Assembly (NCBI RefSeq): GCF_002943415.1
Contig: NZ_PTQZ01000110.1
Span: forward strand, 1 to 5,768
DNA: 5,768 nucleotides
Reading direction: 5' to 3'
Origin: Amnimonas aquatica
GTDB taxonomy: Bacteria > Pseudomonadota > Gammaproteobacteria > Pseudomonadales > Moraxellaceae
Below, piece after piece: positions 1-5,254 of this stretch (positions are counted from its first letter, which is position 1; the number at the start of each line of letters is the position of its first letter). The notes beneath the pieces were generated by a model. It saw only the letters and a program-made list of their open reading frames with translations. It was not told the origin of the DNA and searched no databases. The position numbers were made by a program, and so were the translations under genes.

Positions 1-482
1 AACAGCCTCGGGCTGGGCACCTTGAAACGGGCGCCGTCGACCTGGATCAGGTTCAGCTGCACCGCACGCGCCAGCGTCTCCGGCGTCATCTGGCGCTGGA
101 ACAGGGTCATGAGCTCGGACAGCTCGTAATAGGCCGGCACTTCCTCGGCCCACGGCGTGGTGATGGCCTGCTCCAGCCCCAGCAGCTGGCGCAGGTCGTG
201 GCCCTTCTCCCAGGCCTCGATCAGCTCGGAGATGTTCGACAGGCTGTAGCCGCGCGCCAGCAACGGACCGATGACGCGCAGGCGGGCGAGATGGGCGTCG
301 CTGTAGATGCCGGTGCGGCCGCGGATCTCGGGCGGCGGGATCAGTCCGCGATCCTGGTAGGCGCGCACATTGCGCACGGTCATCTGCGCGGCCTGGGCCA
401 GCTCGTCGATGGTGAACTCCCGGGCAGGGATAGCCGCCGCCGGCTTGCCTTCTTCTGTCATGGAGTCACTGGAACCTGTCAT
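1..482 (-). CDS. MerR-family transcriptional regulator (C-terminus cut by window edge)
   Basis: This is a DNA-binding transcription regulator, read as 160 codons before the left edge. Near the N-terminus it has a winged-helix MerR domain: FTIDELAQAAQMTVRNVRAY (helix-turn-helix), then QDRGLIPPPEIRGRTGIYSD (wing with the conserved RGL.PP and R...G.Y positions), then HLARLRVIGPLLARGYSLSN. The segment ELIEAWEKGHDLRQLLGLE follows, as in a common class of about 230-250 aa proteobacterial and actinobacterial MerR proteins. No metal-binding cysteines are visible in the part present, so it does not look like a MerR/CueR metal sensor. The start is either ATG at 482, preceded by AGAGG at a short 3-nt spacing, or in-frame ATG at 461. 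The frame is closed by a stop upstream, inside ykgJ. It lies 31 bp downstream of ykgJ on the same strand and is probably cotranscribed. The ligand and target genes are unknown. The family call is secure. Confidence 0.88.
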   Translation of the reverse strand, partial: MTGSSDSMTEEGKPAAAIPAREFTIDELAQAAQMTVRNVRAYQDRGLIPPPEIRGRTGIYSDAHLARLRVIGPLLARGYSLSNISELIEAWEKGHDLRQLLGLEQAITTPWAEEVPAYYELSELMTLFQRQMTPETLARAVQLNLIQVDGARFKVPSPRL

Positions 483-513
483 CAGCCTCTGTCTCAGCCT
501 GCGTGTCGCGCAA

Positions 514-813
514 CTATACCCCAGTCGCGACGGGTTGCCTTATTAATACATCCGGGCAGGTCGCCCGCTCCAGCGCATCCAGCCACCGCACCGCCGCCTC
601 GCGGCTGTCGCCGCACATCTCGGCAGAAGGCGAGAGGCTGCCGCAGACCGCCGGACGCGAGGGCTGGCCGAAGATCCGGCACAGGCTGTCATCGTCAAGC
701 TGCACGCAGCGCTCGCCCGCGCGCTTGCCCTGCGGCATGCCGGGAATGGGCGAGGAAATGGAGGGCGCCGTGCAGCAGGCACCGCAGCCGGGACGGCAGG
801 ATACGCTGTTCAT
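514..813 (-). CDS. YkgJ-family cysteine-cluster protein (putative Zn/Fe-chelating)
   Basis: This is a 99-aa cytoplasmic protein of the CxxCxxCC (YkgJ, UPF0153) family, thought to bind zinc or an iron-sulfur centre; its biochemical role is not established. The cysteine cluster is at the N-terminus: C6, C10, C13 and C14 in CRPGCGACC. Further cysteines follow at 36 (GERCVQL), 45 (DSLCRIFG), 57 (RPAVCGSL), 67 (AEMCGDS) and 86. The stretches [13 protein letters not shown] and [13 protein letters not shown] are typical of the roughly 85-100 aa proteobacterial members. ATG at 813 is the first possible start, because an in-frame TAA lies just upstream. No strong ribosome binding site is visible; only CTCCGGGC precedes the ATG. 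The gene starts 38 bp past the fadB terminator and probably forms a unit with the downstream MerR gene. No promoter with convincing -35/-10 boxes was found. Confidence 0.88.
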   Translation of the reverse strand: MNSVSCRPGCGACCTAPSISSPIPGMPQGKRAGERCVQLDDDSLCRIFGQPSRPAVCGSLSPSAEMCGDSREAAVRWLDALERATCPDVLIRQPVATGV

Positions 814-851
814 GCCCGGAGCTTACGGCAAAGTGACTGATTCTGAAAGAC

Positions 852-883
852 AAAAGCCCGGCTCCTGACGAAGCCGGGCTTTT
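852..883 (-). terminator. Rho-independent terminator of the fadAB operon
   Basis: A perfect 12-bp inverted repeat: AAAAGCCCGGCT (852-863) and AGCCGGGCTTTT (872-883), with an 8-nt loop. Read on the minus strand it follows fadB by 54 bp. The stem ends in TTTT and is followed by GTCTTT, a U-rich tail. The plus strand would also give a T6 run, but no plus-strand gene ends here, so its function is assigned to the minus strand. Confidence 0.85.
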
Positions 884-891
884 TTCCCGCA

Positions 892-914
892 CCCCGCCGG
901 CGAAACCGGCGGGG
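892..914 (-). repeat. GC-rich hairpin just downstream of fadB
   Basis: A perfect 9-bp inverted repeat, CCCCGCCGG (892-900) and CCGGCGGGG (906-914), with a 5-nt loop. It lies between the fadB stop and the intrinsic terminator. There is no T-run, so it is not itself a canonical terminator. It may protect the mRNA 3' end or assist pausing; that role is inference. Confidence 0.5.
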
Positions 915-937
915 CGGAACGGTCTTGCAGGAAGGCC

Positions 938-3112
938 TTACTGGAAGGTCTTGCCCTGGGCGGCCATGTCGCGCAGCAGCTGCGGCGGCGTGAAACGGTC
1001 GCCGTGCTTGGCGGCCAGCTCATCGGCGCGCTTCACGAACTGCGGCAGGCCGATGTAGTTGATGTACTGCAGCACGCCGCCGGTCCACGGCGCCATGCCG
1101 ATGCCGAAGATGGAACCGATGTTGGCGTCGGCGACCGAGGTCAGCACGCCTTCCTCGAAGCAGCGCGCGGACTCGATGGACTGGCGGAACAGCAGGCGTT
1201 CCTTCAGCTCCTCGAACTCGGCTTCGCTGATGGCGACCTTCTCCGGCTTCACGAAGTGCTCGACCAAGCCCGGCCAGATCACCTTCTTGCCACCCTCCGG
1301 ATAATCGTAGAAGCCCTTGCCGGTGCGCTTGCCGTTGCGGCCGAACTCGTCCATGAGACGGTCGACCACCTTTTCGGCCGGGTGCGCCGGATAGGCCTTG
1401 CCTTCGGCTTCCAGGTCCTTGATGGTCTGCACGCGCACCTTGCGGCCCAGCTCCATGGTGACTTCGTCGGTCACCGCCAGCGGGCCCACCGGCATGCCGG
1501 CCTGGGCGGCGGCCTGCTCGATGCTCTGCGGGTGGTAGCCCTCGCCCAGCATGGCGATGCCTTCGTAGGTGAAGGTGCCGAACACGCGCGAGGTGAAGAA
1601 GCCGCGCGAGTCGTTGACCACGATCGGCGTCTTGCGGATCTGCAGCACGAAGTCGAAGGCCTTGGCCAGCGCGGCATCCGAGGTCTTCTCGCCGCGGATG
1701 ATCTCGACCAGCGGCATCTTGTCGACCGGCGAGAAGAAATGCAGGCCGATGTAGTTCTCCGGCTTCTTCGATGCCTGCGCCAGGCCGGTGATCGGCAGCG
1801 TCGAGGTGTTGGAGCACATCAGCACATCCGGCAGCGCATTGGCTTCCGACAGCTCGGTGGCCTTGGCCTTGATGCCGCGGTCCTCGAAAACGGCCTCGAT
1901 GACGATGTCACAGCCCTTGAGATCGGCATGGCTGTCGGTGGTCTGGATCAGCGCCAGCGTGGCCTCGGCCTTGGCGGCATCGAGACGGCCCTTGCTGACA
2001 CGCTTGTCGAGCAGGCCCTTGGTGTAGGCCTTGCCGCGCTCGGCAGCCTCCAGCGTCTGGTCGAGCAGCACGACCTGGACACCCACCGAAGCAGCCACAT
2101 AGGCAATGCCCTGGCCCATCATACCGGCACCCAGCACACCGACCTTGGTGGCCTTCCAGGCCGGGTAGGTTTCCTTGCTCGGACGCGAACCGCCACCATT
2201 GATCTTCTGCAGGTCGAAGAAGAAGGCCTTGATCTGATTCTTCGCCTGCTTGCCGCAGGCCAGGTGCACGAAGTAGCGGTGCTCGATCTTCAGCGCATTG
2301 TCGAAATCGACCTGGGCACCTTCGACCACGGCGGACATGATGGCCTTCGGCGCCGGGTAGTTGGCGTTCTTGGTCTGCTTGCGCAGGTTGGCCGGGAAGG
2401 CCGGCAGGTTCATCGCCAGCGCCGGGGTGGACGGGGTGCCGCCCGGCATCTTGTAGCCGGACTTGTCCCACGGCTGCTGGGCGGCCGGGTTGGCCTTGAT
2501 CCAGGCGCGAGCCTTGGCCAGCATGTCTTCGGCATCGCTCGCCAGCTCGTCGATCAGGCCGATGGACTGCGCCTTCTCGGCTTTCATGCGCTGACCCTGC
2601 ATGAGCACGTTCATGAGCGCGTTCTGGATGCCCAGCATGCGCGTGACGCGGGTCAGGCCGCCGCCACCCGGCAGCAGGCCCAGCGACACTTCCGGCAGGC
2701 CGAACTCGGCCTTGGTGCCGCCGATGGCGACGCGGCGGTGCGCGGCCAGGGCGATCTCCAGACCGCCGCCGAGGGCGGTGCCGTTGAGCGCGGCCACGAC
2801 CGGCTTGCCCAGCGTTTCCAGCTTGCGCAGCTGGCCGTTGATCTCGACCAGCTCGGCCTTCATGGTGTCGGCGTATTCCGGCGTGGCCTGGATCAGCAGG
2901 CGCAGGTCGCCGCCGGCGAAGAAGGTCTTCTTGGCGGAAGTGAGGATGACACCGGCGATGTCGGCCTTCTCGGCCTGCAGGCGGGCCACGGCCTCGCCCA
3001 TCGACTTCCGGTACAGCTCGTTCATGGTGTTGGCCGACTGGTTAGGGTCGTCCAGGGTCAGGGTGACGATGTTGTCGGCGTCCTTTTCCCAGCGGATGGC
3101 GCTCTGAGTCAT
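938..3112 (-). CDS. fadB: Fatty-acid oxidation complex alpha subunit: enoyl-CoA hydratase / 3-hydroxyacyl-CoA dehydrogenase
   Basis: A 724-aa bifunctional beta-oxidation enzyme. It hydrates trans-2-enoyl-CoA to 3-hydroxyacyl-CoA, then oxidises it with NAD+ to 3-ketoacyl-CoA for the thiolase FadA. The crotonase domain spans about residues 5-200. It has FFAGGD at 64-69, the oxyanion-hole stretch GTALGGGLE, and two acidic catalytic candidates, E119 (GGGLE) and E141 (GLPEV). The NAD-binding domain starts near 322 with GAGMMG (328-333). The dehydrogenase dyad is H458 (GLHFFSP) with E470 (PLVEII), and SNTSTLPI lies at 434-441. C-terminal dimerisation segments follow, including GIGMAPWTGG near 670-679. 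By memory the sequence is closest to the mycobacterial FadB type (about 720 aa). It reads GFFTSRV where E. coli FadB and human HAD have GF..NR. The ATG at 3112 follows a purine-rich AAGAGAGAACG. It lies 51 nt downstream of fadA in the same operon. The symbol could equally be given as fadJ in automated annotation. Confidence 0.93.
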   Translation of the reverse strand: MTQSAIRWEKDADNIVTLTLDDPNQSANTMNELYRKSMGEAVARLQAEKADIAGVILTSAKKTFFAGGDLRLLIQATPEYADTMKAELVEINGQLRKLETLGKPVVAALNGTALGGGLEIALAAHRRVAIGGTKAEFGLPEVSLGLLPGGGGLTRVTRMLGIQNALMNVLMQGQRMKAEKAQSIGLIDELASDAEDMLAKARAWIKANPAAQQPWDKSGYKMPGGTPSTPALAMNLPAFPANLRKQTKNANYPAPKAIMSAVVEGAQVDFDNALKIEHRYFVHLACGKQAKNQIKAFFFDLQKINGGGSRPSKETYPAWKATKVGVLGAGMMGQGIAYVAASVGVQVVLLDQTLEAAERGKAYTKGLLDKRVSKGRLDAAKAEATLALIQTTDSHADLKGCDIVIEAVFEDRGIKAKATELSEANALPDVLMCSNTSTLPITGLAQASKKPENYIGLHFFSPVDKMPLVEIIRGEKTSDAALAKAFDFVLQIRKTPIVVNDSRGFFTSRVFGTFTYEGIAMLGEGYHPQSIEQAAAQAGMPVGPLAVTDEVTMELGRKVRVQTIKDLEAEGKAYPAHPAEKVVDRLMDEFGRNGKRTGKGFYDYPEGGKKVIWPGLVEHFVKPEKVAISEAEFEELKERLLFRQSIESARCFEEGVLTSVADANIGSIFGIGMAPWTGGVLQYINYIGLPQFVKRADELAAKHGDRFTPPQLLRDMAAQGKTFQ

Positions 3113-3163
3113 GTTCGTTCTCTCTTGATCCGATGTTCCGGGGTCTGGTGCGGGAGTCCGCGC

Positions 3164-4375
3164 TCAGACGCGCTCGATGATGGTGGCGATGCCCATGCCG
3201 CCGCCGACGCACAGGGTGCACAGGGCGCGCTTGAGGTTGCGACGCTCCAGCTCGTCCAGCACGATCTGCACGATCATGCAGCCGGTGGCGCCGAGCGGGT
3301 GGCCCATGGCGATGGAGCCGCCATTGACGTTGGTGACGTCATGCGAGATGCCCATGTCCTTCATGAAGCGCATGGCGACAGCGGCGAAGGCTTCGTTGAT
3401 CTCCCACAGGTCGATGTCCTCGACCTTCAGGCCGGCCTTGGCCAGCGCCTTGCGGGCGGCCGGGGCCGGACCGGTGAGCATGATGGTCGGGTCGGCGCCG
3501 CTGACGGCGGTGGCGACGATGCGCGCGCGCGGCTTCAGGCCCAGCTTCTTGCCGGCGGCTTCGCTGCCGATCAGCATCAGCGCGGCGCCATCGACGATGC
3601 CCGAGGAATTGGCGGCGGTGTGCACGTGGTCGATCTTCTCGACCCAGTGGTACTTCTGCAGGGCCACGGCATTGAAGCCACCCATTTCGCCCATCATGGC
3701 GAAGGACGGCTGCAGGCCGGCCAGCTTCTCGACGGTGGAATCCGGCTTGATGAACTCGTCTTCGGCGAGCACGACCTGGCCGTTGAGATCGGTGACCGGC
3801 ACCACCGAGCCCTTGAACCAGCCCTGGGCGCGGGCGTGGGCGGCGCGCTTGTTGGACTCGGCGGCGAAGCTGTCGACATCGGTGCGGCTGAAGCCTTCCA
3901 GGGTGGCGATCAGGTCGGCGCCGATGCCCTGCGGCACGAAGCCGGTCTCGAGGTTGGTTTCCGGGTCCATGGCCCAGGCACCGCCATCCGAGCCCATGGG
4001 CACGCGCGACATCGACTCGACGCCACCGACCACGACCAGCTCTTCGAAGCCGGAGCGGATCTTCATGGCGCCGAGGTTCACGGCCTCGAGGCCGGAAGCG
4101 CAGAAGCGGTTGAGCTGGACACCCGCCGTTTCGTTCGGCCAGTGCGCCTTCAGCGCGGCCGTCTTGGCGATGTCGGCGCCCTGGTCGCCCACCGGACCGA
4201 CGCAGCCCAGCACCACGTCATCGACGTGATGCTTGATGTCGGCGCCGTTGCGCGCTTCCAGCGCCTTGAGCAGGCCGACGACGAGGTCGACCGGCTTCAC
4301 GGTGTGCAGCGAACCGTCTTTCTTGCCTTTGCCGCGCGGGGTGCGCACGGCATCGAAAATCAGGGCTTCCGTCAT
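3164..4375 (-). CDS. fadA: Acetyl-CoA C-acyltransferase (3-ketoacyl-CoA thiolase), beta subunit
   Basis: A 403-aa thiolase catalysing CoA-dependent cleavage of 3-ketoacyl-CoA to acetyl-CoA and an acyl-CoA two carbons shorter. The active-site signatures are complete: nucleophilic C92 in [12 protein letters not shown], the NEAF motif at 327-330, H359 in GHPLGATG, and C389 in CVGGGMG, the C-terminal proton-transfer cysteine. The length and stretches such as [25 protein letters not shown] and [16 protein letters not shown] closely recall the mycobacterial FadA that pairs with FadB, and gene order fadA-fadB is the same. The start is ATG at 4375, with AGAGGA 9 nt upstream. It is the first gene of the operon and is divergent from the DUF962 gene. 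A biosynthetic acetoacetyl-CoA thiolase is a less likely alternative, given the linked fadB. Confidence 0.93.
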   Translation of the reverse strand: MTEALIFDAVRTPRGKGKKDGSLHTVKPVDLVVGLLKALEARNGADIKHHVDDVVLGCVGPVGDQGADIAKTAALKAHWPNETAGVQLNRFCASGLEAVNLGAMKIRSGFEELVVVGGVESMSRVPMGSDGGAWAMDPETNLETGFVPQGIGADLIATLEGFSRTDVDSFAAESNKRAAHARAQGWFKGSVVPVTDLNGQVVLAEDEFIKPDSTVEKLAGLQPSFAMMGEMGGFNAVALQKYHWVEKIDHVHTAANSSGIVDGAALMLIGSEAAGKKLGLKPRARIVATAVSGADPTIMLTGPAPAARKALAKAGLKVEDIDLWEINEAFAAVAMRFMKDMGISHDVTNVNGGSIAMGHPLGATGCMIVQIVLDELERRNLKRALCTLCVGGGMGIATIIERV

Positions 4376-4428
4376 GATGGAATGTCCTCTCGGGTGAATA
4401 TGGACTTACACAGTGACCCTATGGTCAT
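4372..4428 (-). CDS. Possible 18-codon leader ORF overlapping the fadA start
   Basis: An open frame from ATG 4428 encodes [18 protein letters not shown] and stops at TGA 4374-4372. That stop overlaps the fadA start as ATGA, the classic translational-coupling arrangement. Its first codons lie inside the TGACC/GGTCA palindrome. Against it: the only Shine-Dalgarno-like sequence (GGAGGA) is 16 nt upstream, which is too far, and an in-frame TGA just upstream rules out a longer start. It could only be made from a leaderless or weakly initiated transcript. This is a speculative entry; the overlap is seen, expression is not shown. Confidence 0.18.
   Translation of the reverse strand: MTIGSLCKSIFTREDIPS
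4385..4390 (-). promoter_or_regulatory. Ribosome binding site of fadA
   Basis: AGAGGA on the minus strand, with 9 nt between it and ATG 4375. It is part of the duplicated GAATGTCCTC segment (plus-strand reading). It supports this start for fadA independently of the protein alignment. Confidence 0.65.
4414..4427. promoter_or_regulatory. Palindrome TGACC-N4-GGTCA, candidate operator for fadAB
   Basis: A perfect 5+5 bp inverted repeat, TGACC (4414-4418) CTAT GGTCA (4423-4427), lies 39-52 bp upstream of the fadA start. The position suits a repressor operator, as fatty-acid degradation genes are commonly controlled by acyl-CoA-responsive repressors of the TetR or GntR families. I cannot assign it to a named regulator, and no regulator gene of those families is in the window. 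In RNA the same bases could form a short 5-bp hairpin with a 4-nt loop. Confidence 0.4.
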
Positions 4429-4470
4429 CAGGTGTCAGCGAATGTCCTCCCCCGCCCCCCTGTCCGACAA

Positions 4471-4506
4471 TGACCTGAGCTGACAAAAACCATGACGAAA
4501 ATGATC
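4471..4506. promoter_or_regulatory. Cluster of TGAC-like half-sites in the divergent intergenic region
   Basis: On the plus strand the pentamers TGACC (4471), TGAGC (4476), TGACA (4481), TGACG (4493) and TGATC (4502) occur in one orientation. The TGAC/TGAT copies begin 10, 12 and 9 bp apart, close to one helical turn. The first shares its TGACC with the palindrome at 4414. The segment is also the most AT-rich part of the region. This could be a multi-site binding region or the fadA promoter zone, but no clear -35/-10 pair on the minus strand was found here. Confidence 0.25.
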
Positions 4507-4520
4507 AGCCCGGCCGGGCT
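4507..4520. repeat. Perfect 14-bp palindrome AGCCCGGCCGGGCT
   Basis: A self-complementary 14-mer with no spacer, located near the middle of the fadA/DUF962 intergenic region. As RNA it could fold only with loss of its central bases. As DNA it could bind a symmetric dimer. It is not followed by a T-run in the plus direction. Its arms resemble the stem of the fadB terminator (AGCCCGGCT). Confidence 0.35.
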
Positions 4521-4545
4521 TGTCCACACGAAAAGCAGGGGCGGC

Positions 4546-4574
4546 TTGGCAAGCGGGAAGGAGTCGGGTACAAC
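4546..4574 (+). promoter_or_regulatory. Sigma70-like promoter of the DUF962 gene
   Basis: TTGGCA (4546-4551; 5 of 6 match to TTGACA), a 17-bp spacer, then TACAAC (4569-4574; 4 of 6 match to TATAAT). The predicted transcript would start near 4581, giving a leader of about 48 nt before ATG 4629. The orientation, spacing and distance all fit. It has not been tested against background. Confidence 0.55.
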
Positions 4575-4614
4575 GGGGACGCGCCGCGCGCGACCCTGAA
4601 AAGAAGAAACAAGA

Positions 4615-4620
4615 AGAGGA
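4615..4620 (+). promoter_or_regulatory. Ribosome binding site of the DUF962 gene
   Basis: AGAGGA lies 8 nt before ATG 4629, at the end of an unusually purine-rich run (4598-4620, nearly all A and G). It fixes the start codon of the downstream gene. Confidence 0.65.
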
Positions 4621-4628
4621 CCCAGGCC

Positions 4629-4937
4629 ATGAGCGAACAGCGTTTCGGCAGCTTCCGCGAGTTCTATCCGTACTATCTGCAGGAACACAGCAACACCACC
4701 TGCCGCCGCCTGCACTTCATCGGCACCACGCTGGTGCTGATCCTGCTCGCCGCCGTGCTGGCCAGCGGCCACTATGTCTGGCTGTGGTTGCTGCCGGTCG
4801 CCGGCTACGGCTTCGCCTGGGTCGGACACTACGGCTACGAGAAGAACCGCCCCGCCACCTTCAAGCACCCCTTCTACAGCCTGATGGGCGATTTCGCCAT
4901 GTACCGCGACATCTGGCTGGGCCGCATCAGCATCTGA
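4629..4937 (+). CDS. DUF962 / Mpo1-like small membrane protein
   Basis: A 102-aa protein with the DUF962 (yeast YGL010w/Mpo1) pattern. An N-terminal histidine motif, HSNTTCRRLHFIGT (H20, N22, H29), is followed by two hydrophobic segments at about 33-47 and 49-66. Then comes the signature GHYGYEKNRPATFKHP (H67, E71, N73, H80) and SLMGDF. Yeast Mpo1 is an iron-dependent dioxygenase of the ER that removes one carbon from 2-hydroxy fatty acids; conserved histidines are needed. The bacterial proteins are shorter and mostly uncharacterised, so activity here is inference. It would sit in the inner membrane with the histidines at the membrane ends. It is monocistronic, has its own promoter, is divergent from fadAB and convergent with nqrM. 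The family call is strong; the function is uncertain. Confidence 0.88.
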   Translation: MSEQRFGSFREFYPYYLQEHSNTTCRRLHFIGTTLVLILLAAVLASGHYVWLWLLPVAGYGFAWVGHYGYEKNRPATFKHPFYSLMGDFAMYRDIWLGRISI

Positions 4938-4944
4938 GCAGGCA

Positions 4945-5000
4945 GCGGCGCCGGATCAGCCGGCGCCGCCCCCGGCACGCAGGCGAAACGCCGGCTGATC
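4945..5000. repeat. Overlapping, mutually exclusive hairpins between convergent genes
   Basis: A 10-bp stem pairs 4945-4954 with 4960-4969 (GCGGCGCCGG and CCGGCGCCGC, loop ATCAG). Part of that same arm and its loop, GATCAGCCGGCG (4954-4965), is also exactly complementary to CGCCGGCTGATC (4989-5000), 23 nt further on. A small third hairpin, GGCG-AAA-CGCC, is at 4982-4992. The last arm includes two bases of the nqrM stop codon. No T-run follows on either strand, so these are not standard intrinsic terminators. They probably serve 3'-end formation or stability for both convergent transcripts. Confidence 0.5.
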
Positions 5001-5244
5001 AGCGCAGGGCGTCTCGCCCGAGGCTGGCGGCGCGGCGGTCGCCGGTCTCGGCGGATCTGCCTCCGTCGCCATCGCACTTGGCGGGATCATCGCCGCAGAC
5101 CGGGCACTCGCCATCGCGCAGGCCGAGCTTGTTGAGGCCGCCACAGGAGCCCTTGATCGGATCTCGGCCGTTCATGACACCCACCGCCATGCCCACGATC
5201 ACCAGCAGGATGACAGCGAAACAGATCAGGGCAACGGTCAGCAT
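4999..5244 (-). CDS. nqrM: NqrM (DUF539), Na+-NQR maturation protein
   Basis: An 81-aa single-pass membrane protein needed for assembly of the Na+-translocating NADH:quinone oxidoreductase. It is thought to deliver iron for the complex's membrane-embedded cysteine-coordinated metal centre. Residues 3-23 form a hydrophobic transmembrane helix, and KGSCGGL follows at 31-37. The four family cysteines are C34, C47, C50 and C57, in SCGG and ECPVCGDDPAKC (spacing C-x12-C-x2-C-x6-C). The roughly 24-residue tail after C57 is charged, polar and low in complexity, with no recognisable motif. The ATG at 5244 has an ideal GGAGGT 4 nt upstream, immediately after the apbE stop. It follows apbE as in many nqr operons, so the nqrA-F genes are expected to the right of the window. 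Confidence 0.92.
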   Translation of the reverse strand: MLTVALICFAVILLVIVGMAVGVMNGRDPIKGSCGGLNKLGLRDGECPVCGDDPAKCDGDGGRSAETGDRRAASLGRDALR

Positions 5245-5248
5245 GCAG

Positions 5249-5254
5249 ACCTCC
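5249..5254 (-). promoter_or_regulatory. Ribosome binding site of nqrM
   Basis: A perfect GGAGGT on the minus strand fills most of the 10-nt gap between the apbE stop and ATG 5244 (4-nt spacing). It fixes the nqrM start and indicates cotranscription with apbE. Confidence 0.75.

Larger units (their letters stand above)
4380..4449. repeat. Direct repeat GAATGTCCTC, two copies 60 bp apart
   Basis: GAATGTCCTC occurs at 4380-4389 and again at 4440-4449 in the fadA leader. On the minus strand each copy reads GAGGACATTC. The proximal copy carries the fadA ribosome binding site. The distal copy precedes the possible leader ORF by a longer gap. Both are followed within about 20 nt by ATGAC. This may be a remnant of a local duplication, or chance. 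Confidence 0.4.

Noticed and set aside
198..868. Plus-strand frames of 212 and 121 codons over the merR-ykgJ region
   Set aside because: They are antisense to two well-recognised genes. The compositions are arginine and alanine rich, with no family resemblance.
1004..4483. A very long plus-strand open frame of 1159 codons antisense to fadB and fadA
   Set aside because: It mirrors the codon bias of the two real genes on the opposite strand. Its product is rich in H, L, G, A, D and Q with no domain I recognise, and it crosses the fadA-fadB intergenic gap. Long antisense frames are expected in high-GC DNA.
4428..4868. A minus-strand frame of 146 codons upstream of fadA
   Set aside because: It lies antisense to most of the DUF962 gene and then crosses its promoter region. 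It has no recognisable domain and no ribosome binding site; it is a shadow of the plus-strand gene.
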